Shown: positions 17,372-27,360 of the stretch, piece by piece
How the letters are laid out: every line of letters starts with the position of its first letter
Position numbering within the stretch: position 1 is the stretch's first letter
Assembly: GCA_947244325.1 (NCBI GenBank)
Contig: CAMXJY010000011.1
Coordinates: 1 to 64,000, forward strand
Direction: 5' to 3'
Source of the DNA: an uncultured Clostridium sp.
GTDB taxonomy: Bacteria > Bacillota > Clostridia > TANB77 > CAG-508
Length of the DNA: 64,000 bases
Notes under the pieces: model-generated
What the model was told of the DNA's origin: nothing
What the model saw: the letters and a program-made list of their open reading frames with translations, nothing else
Databases searched by the model: none
Program-made: the position numbers and the translations under genes

Positions 17372-19264
17372 TTATCTAGTTACATAATCAATATCTTCAT
17401 CTTTTACACGACCAAATATACTTTGAAGTGAATTATATTTCTCATCTTGATTTATTGTTAGCGTTCTTTCATAAGTTCTATCTACCGATCTAACAATTCC
17501 AATTCCTTCTTGATAATATTCTATATCACCTTCATTTTTTGATATTCTTACTTCAAGAGTTCCATCTCCGCTATATCTACTACCATCAACTGTTTCTTTA
17601 CTTTCAAGCATTTGTGTATCATTTGTTCCCATAATTTCATCTTTTATAATTAATGCTATTGCATTTTGACTCATTTCTTTTTTATTATTTGCTTCATAAT
17701 AAATAGCAATTTTATTAAAAATATCTTCATAATCTTGCATTAATTCAGAATCTTCTCTATAATTATCGCCAAGTTCTTCTGTCCTATATAAAACATTCTG
17801 TATATCATCAAAAAAGTCATAAGTCTCTTTTGTTGCTTCTTCTATAGTCTTTCCTGTAGTTTCAACAATATTATTGGCTACCAAAGATTTTAAATTTGAA
17901 GAATAATAACCTTCATTTATAAGTTCTCTTCCAAAAGTTTCCATTAGTAATCCTACCATTAATTGTTCAGTAGCATATGAACTGTCTACATCTAAACTTG
18001 TATATCCTTCATTTAATAATGTTGATTCATACATATTAAATCTTCCATTAAAATGCTTTACTTCATGGTCAATTGTTGTATTTCCTGGTTCAAAATGATC
18101 TGTTACATATATATTTATTTTATCTAATCCAATAAATGCTTCTCCAGCTGCTCTTGTTCCTTTTGGAATATAACTTAAATTATCTTTTTCTTTCCCCTCT
18201 GGATTATAATCATAATTTATTTTTAAATTTGCATATGAATCTGCAAGTTGTTCTGTTTGCAAATATTCACTATTTTGTATCCAGTCAAGTAAATATCTTT
18301 CTTCTATGTATGTTTTTTCCTCATAAGATAATTTTTCATTAGACCTAAGTGCTGTTAATATTTGTTGTACATTTTCTGGTATAGAATCTCTATCAATTTC
18401 ATCATTATCAGAATCTTCTTTTCCTTTTTCTATTATCCCATCTACATATATTATTTCATCTTTATCCCCATCATAATAAAAAGATATATCATCCATTTCA
18501 AAATTAAATGCAGATGCCGCATCAAGTTCTACTGCTATCTCCCAATTTTCTAATCCGATTTCTTCAAGTTGTGATTGTATCGTTTTATATTTTTCTGAAA
18601 TTGCTTCATCTGCTATTTTATATCCTTCTACTTGACTATTTTCTATATTAGTATTTTTTCCTAGTAGACCACCTATTTTTTCAATTCCTATCTCTTCTTT
18701 TGAAATAGATACATTTGGTAATATTGTTTTAGAAAGTAATTGATATCCTCCAAGTCCAACAGTTACGGCTGCTGCCACTCCTAAAATAGAAACAACTATT
18801 TTCATTGGTAATTTTGATTTACTTTGATTTTTTCTATTATTCATAAAATTTTCAGTATAATCAAAATAATTCCAATCATTTGAATCTATTTTAGTTACTT
18901 TTTTACGTTTACTTATTAGTACTTTAGGTGAATTATAATAATCATATAATTTTTTTATACTTTCATATGAACATGGCTCTTCATTACCATCTACTATTTT
19001 AGAAAAATAACTCTTTTGGCTATATTTATTGATATATCTATAATAGTATTCATTATTGTAATCTATAACTTCTCTTTTTATATATTTTTTATTAAGACTT
19101 TCAACAATTTTATTTAAGAATTCTATTTCTCCTTCTTTTTTTACTGCATACCCTTCTTTTTCATTCTTTTTTATTGCGTATGCAAATAAATTGTTTGTTT
19201 CTTCGTCTTGATATATACAATAATGTTTATCTAGTACATCTACATCAAATAATACTTTTTTCAT
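17372..19264 (-). CDS. Large membrane protein with HEVKH zincin-like motif
   Basis: 630 residues using the ATG at 19264 (AAAGGAA upstream); a longer frame would overlap asnS. About 160 cytosolic N-terminal residues, one membrane helix (around 153-172), then a 450-residue external part. That part has IDHEVKHFNGRF followed 15 residues later by NEGYTSLD, matching the HExxH...E arrangement of gluzincin metallopeptidases. I know no named family for it. The catalytic assignment is inference from the motif. Follows asnS on the same strand, 37 nt from its stop; probably cotranscribed. Confidence 0.55.
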   Translation of the reverse strand: MKKVLFDVDVLDKHYCIYQDEETNNLFAYAIKKNEKEGYAVKKEGEIEFLNKIVESLNKKYIKREVIDYNNEYYYRYINKYSQKSYFSKIVDGNEEPCSYESIKKLYDYYNSPKVLISKRKKVTKIDSNDWNYFDYTENFMNNRKNQSKSKLPMKIVVSILGVAAAVTVGLGGYQLLSKTILPNVSISKEEIGIEKIGGLLGKNTNIENSQVEGYKIADEAISEKYKTIQSQLEEIGLENWEIAVELDAASAFNFEMDDISFYYDGDKDEIIYVDGIIEKGKEDSDNDEIDRDSIPENVQQILTALRSNEKLSYEEKTYIEERYLLDWIQNSEYLQTEQLADSYANLKINYDYNPEGKEKDNLSYIPKGTRAAGEAFIGLDKINIYVTDHFEPGNTTIDHEVKHFNGRFNMYESTLLNEGYTSLDVDSSYATEQLMVGLLMETFGRELINEGYYSSNLKSLVANNIVETTGKTIEEATKETYDFFDDIQNVLYRTEELGDNYREDSELMQDYEDIFNKIAIYYEANNKKEMSQNAIALIIKDEIMGTNDTQMLESKETVDGSRYSGDGTLEVRISKNEGDIEYYQEGIGIVRSVDRTYERTLTINQDEKYNSLQSIFGRVKDEDIDYVTR

Positions 19265-19301
19265 TTTTTGTATTCCTTTCAACTTCTTTTGTTTACGTAT
19301 T

Positions 19302-20693
19302 TTAAAATTCACAATTCTTTGGTGTTCTTGGGAATGGTATTACATCACGTATATTTTGAATACCTGTTATATACATCATAAGTCTTTCAAATCCAAGTCC
19401 AAATCCGCTGTGTGGTACACTTCCATATCTTCTTAAATCTAAATACCACCAATAATCTTTTTCATCCATGTTTAAATCTTTAATTTTATTTTGTAAAATT
19501 TCTAAACTATCTTCTCTTTGACTTCCACCAATTATCTCTCCAATTCCTGGTGCTAAAAGATCACTTGCTGCTACTGTTTTTCCATCTGGATTTAATTTCA
19601 TATAAAATGCTTTTATTTCTGCTGGATAATCTGTAACAAATACTGGTTTTTTGAATATTTCTTCACTTAGGTATCTTTCATGTTCTGTTTGTAAATCTGT
19701 TCCCCATGATACTTTATATTCAAATTTATCATTATGCTTTTCAAGTTCTTTTACAGCATCTGTATAACTAATTCTTCCAAACTCTGAATTTACTACTGTA
19801 TTTAATCTTTCAAGTAATGTTTTATCTATAAAATTATTGAAAAATTCCATTTCTTCTGGACAATTTTCTAATACATAACTTATTACGTATTTTAACATGC
19901 TTTCTGCTAAGTCCATATCATCTTTTAAATCCGCAAAACAGATTTCCGGTTCTATCATCCAAAATTCTGCTGCATGTTTTACTGTATTTGAGTTTTCAGC
20001 TCTAAATGTCGGTCCAAATGTATATACATTTCTAAATGCAAATGCATATGTTTCAACATTAAGTTGTCCACTAACTGTAAGATGTGCTGGTTTTCCAAAG
20101 AAATCTTTTGTAAAATCAACTGTTCCATCTTCTAATTTATCCACATTTTGTAAATCAAATGTGTTTAAGTTAAACATTTCTCCTGCACCCTCTGCATCAC
20201 TTCCTGTAATTATTGGTGTATGAACATACACAAAGTTATTTTCTTGAAAAAATTTGTGTATTGCATATGAAGCTACTGAACGTACTCTAAATACTGCATT
20301 AAATGTATTTGTTCTAGGACGTAAATGTGCTATTGTTCTTAAATATTCCATTGTATGTCTTTTCTTTTGTAAAGGATATTCTGGAGAAGAAACTGCTATT
20401 ACTTTTATTTCTTTAGCTTTTACTTCAAAAGGTTGTTTTGCATTTTCAGTTTTAACTAAATCACCAATAACTGTTATTGATGTACTTAATGTCAATTTAC
20501 ATATTTCATCAAAATTTGATAATGAATTATCAAAAACAATTTGTAAATTTTTAAAGAATGATCCATCATTAACTTCTATAAATCCAAAAGTTTTTGAATC
20601 TCTAACTGTTTTTATCCAACCTGATACTTCTATCTCTTTTCCAAAATATTTTTCTCCGCTTCTGTATAACTCTTTTATAACTACATTATCCAT
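19302..20693 (-). CDS. asnS: Asparaginyl-tRNA synthetase
   Basis: 463 residues, normal length. N-terminal OB-fold ([22 protein letters not shown]) binds the anticodon; the class II core has motif 2 [12 protein letters not shown] and motif 3 [15 protein letters not shown], and the protein ends in the AsnS-typical [15 protein letters not shown]. It charges tRNA-Asn in the cytosol. Its presence implies direct Asn-tRNA formation rather than sole reliance on amidotransferase. Upstream of the HEVKH protein. Confidence 0.97.
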   Translation of the reverse strand: MDNVVIKELYRSGEKYFGKEIEVSGWIKTVRDSKTFGFIEVNDGSFFKNLQIVFDNSLSNFDEICKLTLSTSITVIGDLVKTENAKQPFEVKAKEIKVIAVSSPEYPLQKKRHTMEYLRTIAHLRPRTNTFNAVFRVRSVASYAIHKFFQENNFVYVHTPIITGSDAEGAGEMFNLNTFDLQNVDKLEDGTVDFTKDFFGKPAHLTVSGQLNVETYAFAFRNVYTFGPTFRAENSNTVKHAAEFWMIEPEICFADLKDDMDLAESMLKYVISYVLENCPEEMEFFNNFIDKTLLERLNTVVNSEFGRISYTDAVKELEKHNDKFEYKVSWGTDLQTEHERYLSEEIFKKPVFVTDYPAEIKAFYMKLNPDGKTVAASDLLAPGIGEIIGGSQREDSLEILQNKIKDLNMDEKDYWWYLDLRRYGSVPHSGFGLGFERLMMYITGIQNIRDVIPFPRTPKNCEF

Positions 20694-20753
20694 AAACTTT
20701 CCTCCGATATTAATCTTTCAATATTATATAGAAATGTTGTAAAAACTTCAATA

Positions 20754-21629
20754 TTATTTGAATATTATTTTTCCTGTTTCGTCAATTTCTTCAAAACCTA
20801 TTTTTTTATAAACTGATATTGCAGATTCGTTTTCAACATCAACATGTAATACAACAAATTCATTATCTTTTAAAATTTCTTTACATACATGTGAAACACA
20901 TTTTTTTGCATATCCTTTTCCTCTATGCTCTTTTGGTGTAATTACTGCACCTATCGCTCCACCATTTACATGTTTTCTAACATGTACTGCTTGTGTATAT
21001 ATTTCATTTTCATTGTCATTTGTTAATAAATATATTCCTTTTTTTAAATATATCTTTGCTACCTTTAAAGCCTCTTCATCTGAACATTCCTCTTCTTCAT
21101 AAATATCCGTATATATCTCTTTTACTAAAGGTATTAAATGCTCTGGATTATCTTTTTCATCAACTAATTTTACTAATTTCTCATTTTTATCTAAAGGATA
21201 TTCTGTTTTAACTTCATTTAATTTTAGAGTATATGAATAATAAGAATAAAATACTTCTGCATTTGCTTTATTAATATATTTATCTGCAATTAATTGTAAA
21301 TGTTGCTTTTCAGCTAATATTTCTGCAAGTCTTATATCTAAACTAACAATATTATCTACCAAAAATTCTGCTGTATTCTCTGTCATCTCTCCATCTGGAC
21401 AATATATAGCTAATCCATACTTATCATCATCAACAATAAAAATTGCTTTTACTTCGCCTTCTTCTTCAATTCTTCCAAGTAGCCAATTATTAACTTTTTC
21501 CGATTCATGTTCAAAAACAATTCCTATAATTATATCGTTTTTTGCTTCTTCCTTTACTAAAATATCTAAATTTTCCTCTAAAAATTTTTCTTTTGTTTCA
21601 TACTTTTTAAATTCCATCTTTTTATACAT
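20754..21629 (-). CDS. GNAT-family N-acetyltransferase
   Basis: About 291 residues if started at ATG 21629; ATG 21617 and longer starts near 21671 are possible, none with an ideal ribosome binding site. The C-terminal 100 residues form a GNAT domain: GAIGAVITPKEHRGKGYAKK is the acetyl-CoA pyrophosphate loop, then NESAISVYKKIGFEEI. The N-terminal 180 residues are a GNAT-like or accessory domain without recognised catalytic motif. Acceptor unknown. Same strand as asnS and 60 nt upstream of it. Confidence 0.82.
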   Translation of the reverse strand: MYKKMEFKKYETKEKFLEENLDILVKEEAKNDIIIGIVFEHESEKVNNWLLGRIEEEGEVKAIFIVDDDKYGLAIYCPDGEMTENTAEFLVDNIVSLDIRLAEILAEKQHLQLIADKYINKANAEVFYSYYSYTLKLNEVKTEYPLDKNEKLVKLVDEKDNPEHLIPLVKEIYTDIYEEEECSDEEALKVAKIYLKKGIYLLTNDNENEIYTQAVHVRKHVNGGAIGAVITPKEHRGKGYAKKCVSHVCKEILKDNEFVVLHVDVENESAISVYKKIGFEEIDETGKIIFK

Positions 21630-21785
21630 AATAAAAAACAAAACCTTCTTTTGTACTATTCTTTTGTACATCAAACTTTATTTGTTTAAAATATTATAGC
21701 TCCTTTTCTTTTTTTATTATCATATACTATTTTTGATAAATAGTAAAATGTTTTAATTCTTTTTTTCATAAAAAGTGTAAATTTT

Positions 21786-21846
21786 TACAAATTTGCCGAA
21801 GGCTTTATTTAGTAGGGAGACCGAAGGACTTTTCTACTAAATAAAA
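21786..21846. repeat. Module X palindromic repeat
   Basis: TTTGCCGAAGGCTTTATTTAG, then hairpin arms TTTAGTAGGGAG/ACTTTTCTACTAAAT and an A-run. It ends just before the mazF stop region and may act as its terminator. Confidence 0.75.
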
Positions 21847-21896
21847 AATCAAGATTTCATATATAGCTAAAACTACTATAAAATCTTGATTTTGAT

Positions 21897-22247
21897 TTAA
21901 TTCTCCAAACCGAAACTTATTCCTATCGCATTATTCACTTGATCCATAACACTAGTATCATTAATATGACCTATCTTTTCTTTAAGTCTGCTTTTATCTA
22001 TTGTTCTAATCTGTTCTGTTAAAACAACAGAATCAGCTTTTAAACCATTGTCTTCTGATCCTATGTCTATATGCGTAGGTAATTTATTTTTACCTGTCTG
22101 CGATGTGATTGCTGCTGCTATAACGGTTGGACTATATTTATTTCCAGTATCGTTTTGTATAATCAAAACTGGTCTAATTCCCCCTTGTTCTGAACCAATA
22201 ACTGGACTTAAATCTGCATAAAACATATCTCCTCTTTTTATTACCAT
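21897..22247 (-). CDS. mazF: MazF/PemK-family mRNA interferase
   Basis: 116 residues, full length for the Firmicute NdoA/MazF type. Hallmarks: [20 protein letters not shown] (the basic and substrate loops), [22 protein letters not shown] and [13 protein letters not shown]. MazF cleaves single-stranded mRNA at short motifs and is normally held by MazE. No MazE-like gene is adjacent: upstream lies an unrelated membrane-anchored protein with a 53-nt gap. The antitoxin is either elsewhere or unrecognised. Confidence 0.93.
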   Translation of the reverse strand: MVIKRGDMFYADLSPVIGSEQGGIRPVLIIQNDTGNKYSPTVIAAAITSQTGKNKLPTHIDIGSEDNGLKADSVVLTEQIRTIDKSRLKEKIGHINDTSVMDQVNNAIGISFGLEN

Positions 22248-22300
22248 AAGTTTCTCTCCTATTAATTTACATATAGAATAGAATTGTTGAAATATTAAAA

Positions 22301-22903
22301 TTATTTAATTTTTATATCATTATATATTATGCTGATACATGTCTTTTTGGTATTATCTTTAATTATTAATTCTTTTGGAATACCTGTTTTTTTATCTACA
22401 TATAATTCCTTGTATTTTATATATGTACTATGATTATTATTAAGTTTACTAGAAAAAACTATATAATCATTTTCTTCATAGTTTTTAGATTCATTATTTT
22501 TATAATCATTTATAAAAACATTAAGAAATAGTGAATTATTAAGTATTAATTCATAATTATCATATGTTTTTTCCATGTTTAGTTTAGCATTTGATATTTT
22601 TAATTTTCCATCTCCTAGTTCTATACTTAATCCTTTTATACTGTCAGGACTATTAATAGTGCATTTGCTGTATTCATTATCAACAATTTGATACATATTA
22701 TAATAATTCTCGTTTTTATTACTAATAACTTTTACAGTTATATCCGCTTCATAATAACTTAAATCATTTAAAATATTATCAACAATTTCCTCTTGACTTC
22801 TACTAATGATATTATTACCCAAATAAAAAAAATTATAATAAAAAATACCAAAAATAATCATACAAATAAAAACAAAAATAAACATAATTTTTTTTAAATT
22901 CAT
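22301..22903 (-). CDS. Membrane-anchored protein, LolA/GerS-like (tentative)
   Basis: 200 residues. Residues 5-27 form a strong hydrophobic anchor without a lipobox cysteine. The remaining beta-rich part ends in [20 protein letters not shown], resembling the ending strands of LolA-fold lipoproteins such as clostridial GerS (spore germination). That link is based on a short phrase and is weak. It precedes mazF on the same strand by 53 nt, so cotranscription is possible. Confidence 0.45.
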   Translation of the reverse strand: MNLKKIMFIFVFICMIIFGIFYYNFFYLGNNIISRSQEEIVDNILNDLSYYEADITVKVISNKNENYYNMYQIVDNEYSKCTINSPDSIKGLSIELGDGKLKISNAKLNMEKTYDNYELILNNSLFLNVFINDYKNNESKNYEENDYIVFSSKLNNNHSTYIKYKELYVDKKTGIPKELIIKDNTKKTCISIIYNDIKIK

Positions 22904-23022
22904 AAAAACCTCTTTTCAAATAATCTATAATTTTTTAACCAAATATAAACAAATTTATATTATTTGTATAATTTAACTATTAAATTTTAGATTTTAAATT
23001 CCTATAACTAATATTAATAAAT

Positions 23023-23185
23023 TTTTATGATACATATTTTAATTAAATAGAAGTTGCGCAGCCATGGGAGTTTATAATTTCTTTGCAATTTTTATATAAC
23101 ACAATTTAATATAAAACATTTCAATCTATTTTAAATCCATAAATAACCAGCAAAGCAATATATAATTAAAATATGTATCATAAAA
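23023..23185. repeat. MITE-like element with 23-bp perfect terminal inverted repeats
   Basis: TTTTATGATACATATTTTAATTA at 23023-23045 is exactly inverted at 23163-23185. The 117 bp between them are gene-free and also weakly self-complementary (TTGCGCAGCC versus CCAGCAAAGCAA). No transposase. The 441-bp space between 22904 and 23344 holds this element, a module X/Y repeat and otherwise AT-rich DNA. Confidence 0.65.
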
Positions 23186-23205
23186 TTATTAAATTTAGAC
23201 TTAAG

Positions 23206-23283
23206 AACGTTAGTAAATTTGTGTACAAAAGTTGGCGAAGCCTTTCTTTTATAGAAAATGCAAAGCACTTTCCTATAAAAAAA
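23206..23283. repeat. Composite palindromic repeat (partial Y plus X)
   Basis: ACGTTAGTAAATTTGTGTAC, AAAAGTTGGCGAAGCC, then hairpin TATAGAAAATGC/GCACTTTCCTATA and an A-run. It lies directly next to the MITE-like element and downstream of dusB on the opposite strand. Confidence 0.75.
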
Positions 23284-23344
23284 AAAGAATAGTAAAACCT
23301 ATTCTTTAAACTATATTATTTTTATTTTTAAATATTCATAAATT

Positions 23345-24319
23345 TTAAACTTCAAAATATTGTTTTAAAATATCTTTAAACGCTTTCTCAGTTTCAACAG
23401 AATTTATTTTATCACGAATAACAGTAGCATTTGGCATTCCTTTCACATACCAAGATATATGTTTTCTTATCTCACGAGTTGCAGTGTATTCTCCTTTTTC
23501 TTTTAACAATAATTCAAAATGCTCTAATATAACATTATATTTTTCTTTATTTGAAATATCTGCCATTTTCTCATTATTATTTAAGTAATACTCTATTTGT
23601 TTAAATATCCATGGATTTCCAAGTGCGCCTCTTCCTATCATTATTCCATCACAACCTGTTTGCTCAAAAATTCTTACTGCATCTTCTTCTGTTTTTATAT
23701 CTCCATTGCCTATAACAGGAATTTTTACTGCATCTTTTACATCTTTAATTATGTTCCAATCAGCTATTCCTGAATAAAACTCATCTCTTGTTCTTCCATG
23801 GATTACTATAGCATCTGCACCTGCTTTTTCAATAATTTTAGCTGCCTCTACTGCAACAATATTATCATTATCCCAACCTTTTCTTATTTTTACTGTTACT
23901 GGTTTAGTAGAATTTTCTACCACATTTTTTACTATTTTTTCCACTAATTCTAAATCTAATAATAATTTACTTCCATCTCCATTTTTTACAACTTTTGGAG
24001 CAGGACATCCCATATTTATATCTAAAATATCTGTATAATCACACATAAATTTGGCAGCCTCGCCCATAACTTCTGGGTCACTTCCAAATATTTGCATTGA
24101 TATTGGTCTTTTTTCATTATTTGACTTTATCATTTTTAATGTTTTTTCATCTTTATAACATATAGCCTTGGCGCTTACCATCTCATTACAAACTAATCCT
24201 GGATTACCATACTTTTTACAAATTATTCTATATGGCAAATCTGTAACTCCAGCCATAGGAGCTAATATTATATTATTTTCTAATTCTACATTTCCTATTT
24301 TTAATTTTTTTAAGTACAT
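23345..24319 (-). CDS. dusB: tRNA-dihydrouridine synthase B
   Basis: 324 residues. TIM-barrel flavoenzyme reducing specific uridines in tRNA. Motifs: ILAPMAGVTDLPYR at the N-terminus, DINMGCPAPKVVKNGDGS with the catalytic cysteine, VHGRTRDEFYSG, and GNGDI plus MIGRGALGNPWIF for the FMN phosphate. ATG has GAGAGGT upstream. Downstream of rodA with a 128-bp gap containing a repeat, so separate or loosely coupled. Confidence 0.95.
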   Translation of the reverse strand: MYLKKLKIGNVELENNIILAPMAGVTDLPYRIICKKYGNPGLVCNEMVSAKAICYKDEKTLKMIKSNNEKRPISMQIFGSDPEVMGEAAKFMCDYTDILDINMGCPAPKVVKNGDGSKLLLDLELVEKIVKNVVENSTKPVTVKIRKGWDNDNIVAVEAAKIIEKAGADAIVIHGRTRDEFYSGIADWNIIKDVKDAVKIPVIGNGDIKTEEDAVRIFEQTGCDGIMIGRGALGNPWIFKQIEYYLNNNEKMADISNKEKYNVILEHFELLLKEKGEYTATREIRKHISWYVKGMPNATVIRDKINSVETEKAFKDILKQYFEV

Positions 24320-24352
24320 TAAATTTTACCTCTCTAGAAAAAATATATATTT

Positions 24353-24412
24353 ATCAAAGGCTTTCTTTAGTAGCAAAATACATAGAATTTTCCTATTATA
24401 TAAAGAAAATAT
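24353..24412. repeat. Diverged module X repeat
   Basis: TCAAAGGCTTTCTTTAGTAG followed by an imperfect hairpin and ATATAAAGAAA. Less conserved than other copies. Confidence 0.5.
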
Positions 24413-24447
24413 GGAATTAAATATAAATATTTAATTCCACTAATAAT

Positions 24448-25557
24448 CTATTCTACAAAAATTGCTTTTTGCCTTCTACTACTAATATTTAATAAAAGTC
24501 CAATACAAATAAAATTAGTAATTAGAGAACTTCCACCATAACTTACAAATGGTAATGGTACACCTGTTATTGGTAGTAATCCTATTGTCATTCCTATATT
24601 TTCTGTCATATGGAAAAAGAAAATTCCAGCTATTCCTATAGCAATATATGAACCTACATTATCTTTTGCTGTTTTAGCTACATAAATTGATTTTGTAACT
24701 AATACTATATATAAAATCGTAATAGCTCCTGTTGCTACAAATCCCATTTCTTCTCCAATAACTGAGAATATAAAATCTGTTGTTTTTGGATGCAAAAATC
24801 CAAGTTGAGTTTGATTTCCTTTAAACAGTCCCATTCCAAAAACTTCTCCAGCACCTACAGCTAATTTCGATTGTTCTAAGTTATATCCTTCATTTCTTCT
24901 ATCAGCTTCTGTTGGATTTAAAAATACATTTATTCTTTTTAATGCATGAGCTGGTAACATATTATAAACAATTGGAGCAGCTATAACTACTAAAAGAATA
25001 GCAACTATTATATACTTTTTATCTATTCCTGCTGAAAATAATATAAATAATATTGCTGTCATATAAGCTATTGCTGTACCATAATCTGGTTCTTTTATTA
25101 TTAATAAAACTGGAACAATTGCAAAAATTAAATATATTGCTAACTTCCAAATTTTATTGATTTCGTGTCTCCCTCTTATTTGTAATTTATTCATTATAAA
25201 TGCTAAAAATAATATAGTTATAACCTTTCCTAATTCAGATGGTTGAAAGCTTAAGCTCTCTGTTATTTTAAACCAACTGCTTGCACCACTTATAGGAGCA
25301 GTAAATAAAACTCCAATTAATAGACCTATTACTATTATATATGCTAAAGTAGAAAATCTAACAATTACATTATAATCAATTACTGATGCTAATATTAAAA
25401 ATGGTATACTTATTACAATCCATTGAACTTGCTTTTTGAATTCTTCATATTCTGTACTTTGAGTTGCTGAAAATAAAGCCACTAATCCTATAATTGTTAA
25501 AATAGCACTTACAATAAGAATAGTCCATTCTGTATTCTTAAGTAATTTTTTTCCCAT
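24448..25557 (-). CDS. rodA: Peptidoglycan glycosyltransferase RodA (SEDS family)
   Basis: 369 residues with about ten membrane helices. SEDS signatures: KEPDYGTAIAYM (with the catalytic Asp region), EGYNLEQSKLAVGAGEVFGMG, HPKTTDFIFSVIGEEMGF and the C-terminal GVPLPFVSYGGSSL. RodA polymerises lipid II glycan during cell elongation together with a class B penicillin-binding protein. It follows minD and minE, an order seen in Clostridia-type min/mre clusters, and lies 13 nt from minE, so is probably cotranscribed. FtsW is the alternative, but the context favours RodA. Confidence 0.92.
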   Translation of the reverse strand: MGKKLLKNTEWTILIVSAILTIIGLVALFSATQSTEYEEFKKQVQWIVISIPFLILASVIDYNVIVRFSTLAYIIVIGLLIGVLFTAPISGASSWFKITESLSFQPSELGKVITILFLAFIMNKLQIRGRHEINKIWKLAIYLIFAIVPVLLIIKEPDYGTAIAYMTAILFILFSAGIDKKYIIVAILLVVIAAPIVYNMLPAHALKRINVFLNPTEADRRNEGYNLEQSKLAVGAGEVFGMGLFKGNQTQLGFLHPKTTDFIFSVIGEEMGFVATGAITILYIVLVTKSIYVAKTAKDNVGSYIAIGIAGIFFFHMTENIGMTIGLLPITGVPLPFVSYGGSSLITNFICIGLLLNISSRRQKAIFVE

Positions 25558-25570
25558 TTATTATATACTC

Positions 25571-26356
25571 CTAATTTTTTCTATTTCGTTTATCTTTTGA
25601 TTTTTTATGGTTTTTTTTTCCACCTTTACTATAATTATTATTGTTATTACTATTATTATTTTCTTGTACATTTTCTAAATTTTTGTCTTCCTCTTCTGCT
25701 GCTTTTAATAAATCATCAAAAGTTACATCGTCATCATCTTCATCTTCGTCCACTTCTTCAAATAATTCAACTGGCTCTTCACTTTCTTCTGATTCATTAT
25801 CGTTATTTATTTCTTCACTGCTATCGTTCTCTTCTTTTATCTCTTCGTTATTTTCTTCTTTTACTTCACTATTTGTTTCTTCTTGATTTAAGTTTTCATT
25901 TTCTTTTGTTTCTTCATAACTGTCAGATAATTCTATAACTTCTGGTGTTTCTATTTTTTCTTCTTTTGGTTCTTCTTCAGATTGATTTGGTACTGTAATT
26001 CCCATCTCTTTATTAAAATCAACGCCTTCAAAATCTTTTATTTTTTCAGCCATCATATCATTTTTTATATTAACAATTGGTATATTTGCATATAAAGCAG
26101 GAGCTCCATTTGTTCCATCTTCATTTGATTGATTTGTTAGCCTAACATCTATGGCTGCTTCGTCAACTACAATATATTTTTTTATTACATCTATTATTTC
26201 TTGTTTCATAAGCTCTAAAAAATCTGCTGATACATTAGCTCTATCTTGCATTAGAACTAAGTGTAATCTTTCTTTGGCAGCATCTTTTGACCCTAATTCT
26301 TTTTGTTGTTCTGTTTTTACTATTCTCTTAAAAAAATGTCCTATATTTTCAAACAT
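25571..26356 (-). CDS. minE: MinE with long acidic-then-basic tail
   Basis: 261 residues against the usual 85-100. The first 105 residues are MinE: an amphipathic N-terminal membrane-targeting stretch, then AKERLHLVLMQDRANVS (MinD-binding helix) and the dimer domain. Residues 110-230 are a low-complexity Glu/Asp/Ser/Asn tail (coding strand rich in GAA/GAT), and the last 25 are Lys/Arg/Asn-rich. MinE stimulates MinD ATPase and shapes division-site selection. The tail is likely disordered. ATG has GGAGGTAAG upstream. Between minD and rodA. Confidence 0.9.
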   Translation of the reverse strand: MFENIGHFFKRIVKTEQQKELGSKDAAKERLHLVLMQDRANVSADFLELMKQEIIDVIKKYIVVDEAAIDVRLTNQSNEDGTNGAPALYANIPIVNIKNDMMAEKIKDFEGVDFNKEMGITVPNQSEEEPKEEKIETPEVIELSDSYEETKENENLNQEETNSEVKEENNEEIKEENDSSEEINNDNESEESEEPVELFEEVDEDEDDDDVTFDDLLKAAEEEDKNLENVQENNNSNNNNNYSKGGKKNHKKSKDKRNRKN

Positions 26357-26385
26357 TATTTTTTCTTACCTCCAACCTTTTTTAT

Positions 26386-27180
26386 CTATGCTTTTCCGAA
26401 TAAGCCTTTTAGCTTTGCGAAAAATCCTGTTTCTTTTCCAGGTACTGTAACTTCAATATTTTCTCCTAATAATCTTCTTGATATTTCTAAATATGCTTTT
26501 CCTGAAGGTGCTCTTTTATTAGAAATAACTGGTTCTCCTTTATTAGTTTGAGTTATAATATTTTCATCATCTGGTACAACTCCGATTAAATCTATTGCTA
26601 ATAAATCTACAATATCGTTTACATCCATCATTTCGCCTTTTTTTACCATGCTTGGTCTTAATCTGTTAACTATTAATTCTGGATTTTTTATTTCAGAAGC
26701 TTCTAACAATCCTATTATCCTATCAGCATCTCTTATTGAAGATATTTCAGCTGTTGTAACAACTAAAGCTCTATCTGCTCCAGCAATAGCATTTTTAAAA
26801 CCTTGCTCGATTCCTGCTGGACAGTCAATAATTACATAATCAAAATCTGCTCTTAATTTTTGTATTAAATCTCTCATTTGTTCTTCATTAATAGCTGTTT
26901 TATCTTTTGTTTGTGCTGCTGGAAGTAAGAATAGCTCTTTAAATCTTTTGTCTTTAATTAGAGCTTGTCTTAATTTACATTTTTCTTCTATAACATCTAC
27001 TAAATCGTATACTATTCTGTTTTCTAATCCTAAAACAACATCTAAATTTCTTAGTCCTATATCAGTATCAACTAATGCTACTTTTTTACCTGCTAAAGCT
27101 AGCGCTGAACCTAAGTTAGCTGTTGTTGTTGTTTTTCCAACTCCTCCTTTTCCAGATGTAATAACGATAACTTCTCCCAC
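26386..27180 (-). CDS. minD: Septum site-determining ATPase MinD
   Basis: 264 residues, GTG start with AAAGGAGG upstream. Deviant Walker A SGKGGVGKTTTTANLG, switch regions VDTDIGLRNLD and DCPAGIEQ, and a C-terminal amphipathic membrane helix FFAKLKGLFGKA. MinD binds membrane as an ATP dimer and recruits MinC and MinE. minC is not next to it: the 864 bp upstream contain only repeats and a promoter. Confidence 0.96.
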   Translation of the reverse strand: MGEVIVITSGKGGVGKTTTTANLGSALALAGKKVALVDTDIGLRNLDVVLGLENRIVYDLVDVIEEKCKLRQALIKDKRFKELFLLPAAQTKDKTAINEEQMRDLIQKLRADFDYVIIDCPAGIEQGFKNAIAGADRALVVTTAEISSIRDADRIIGLLEASEIKNPELIVNRLRPSMVKKGEMMDVNDIVDLLAIDLIGVVPDDENIITQTNKGEPVISNKRAPSGKAYLEISRRLLGENIEVTVPGKETGFFAKLKGLFGKA

Positions 27181-27234
27181 TTAAATTTCCTCCTTTAAAA
27201 CTACGAACTTAATTATCATTTTTTGAACATATAT

Positions 27235-27263
27235 ATCTTATATTTTTTTTCGTTAAAAGTCAA
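27235..27263 (-). promoter_or_regulatory. Promoter of minD-minE-rodA
   Basis: Minus strand TTGACT (27263-27258), 17-bp spacer, TAAGAT (27240-27235), about 55 nt before the minD start. Confidence 0.7.
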
Positions 27264-27360
27264 TCAATATTGATACATTTTTGTAATATTTTTGTAATAA
27301 AAATACAGAAGTGAGATTTAATCGTAATTTTATAATTTTTTATATTTTTTAATATTGTCG

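Noticed and set aside
25597..25938. Long plus-strand frames opposite the MinE tail
   Set aside because: They are shadows of the GAA/GAT-rich tail, giving Leu/Tyr/His or Ser runs with no start signal.
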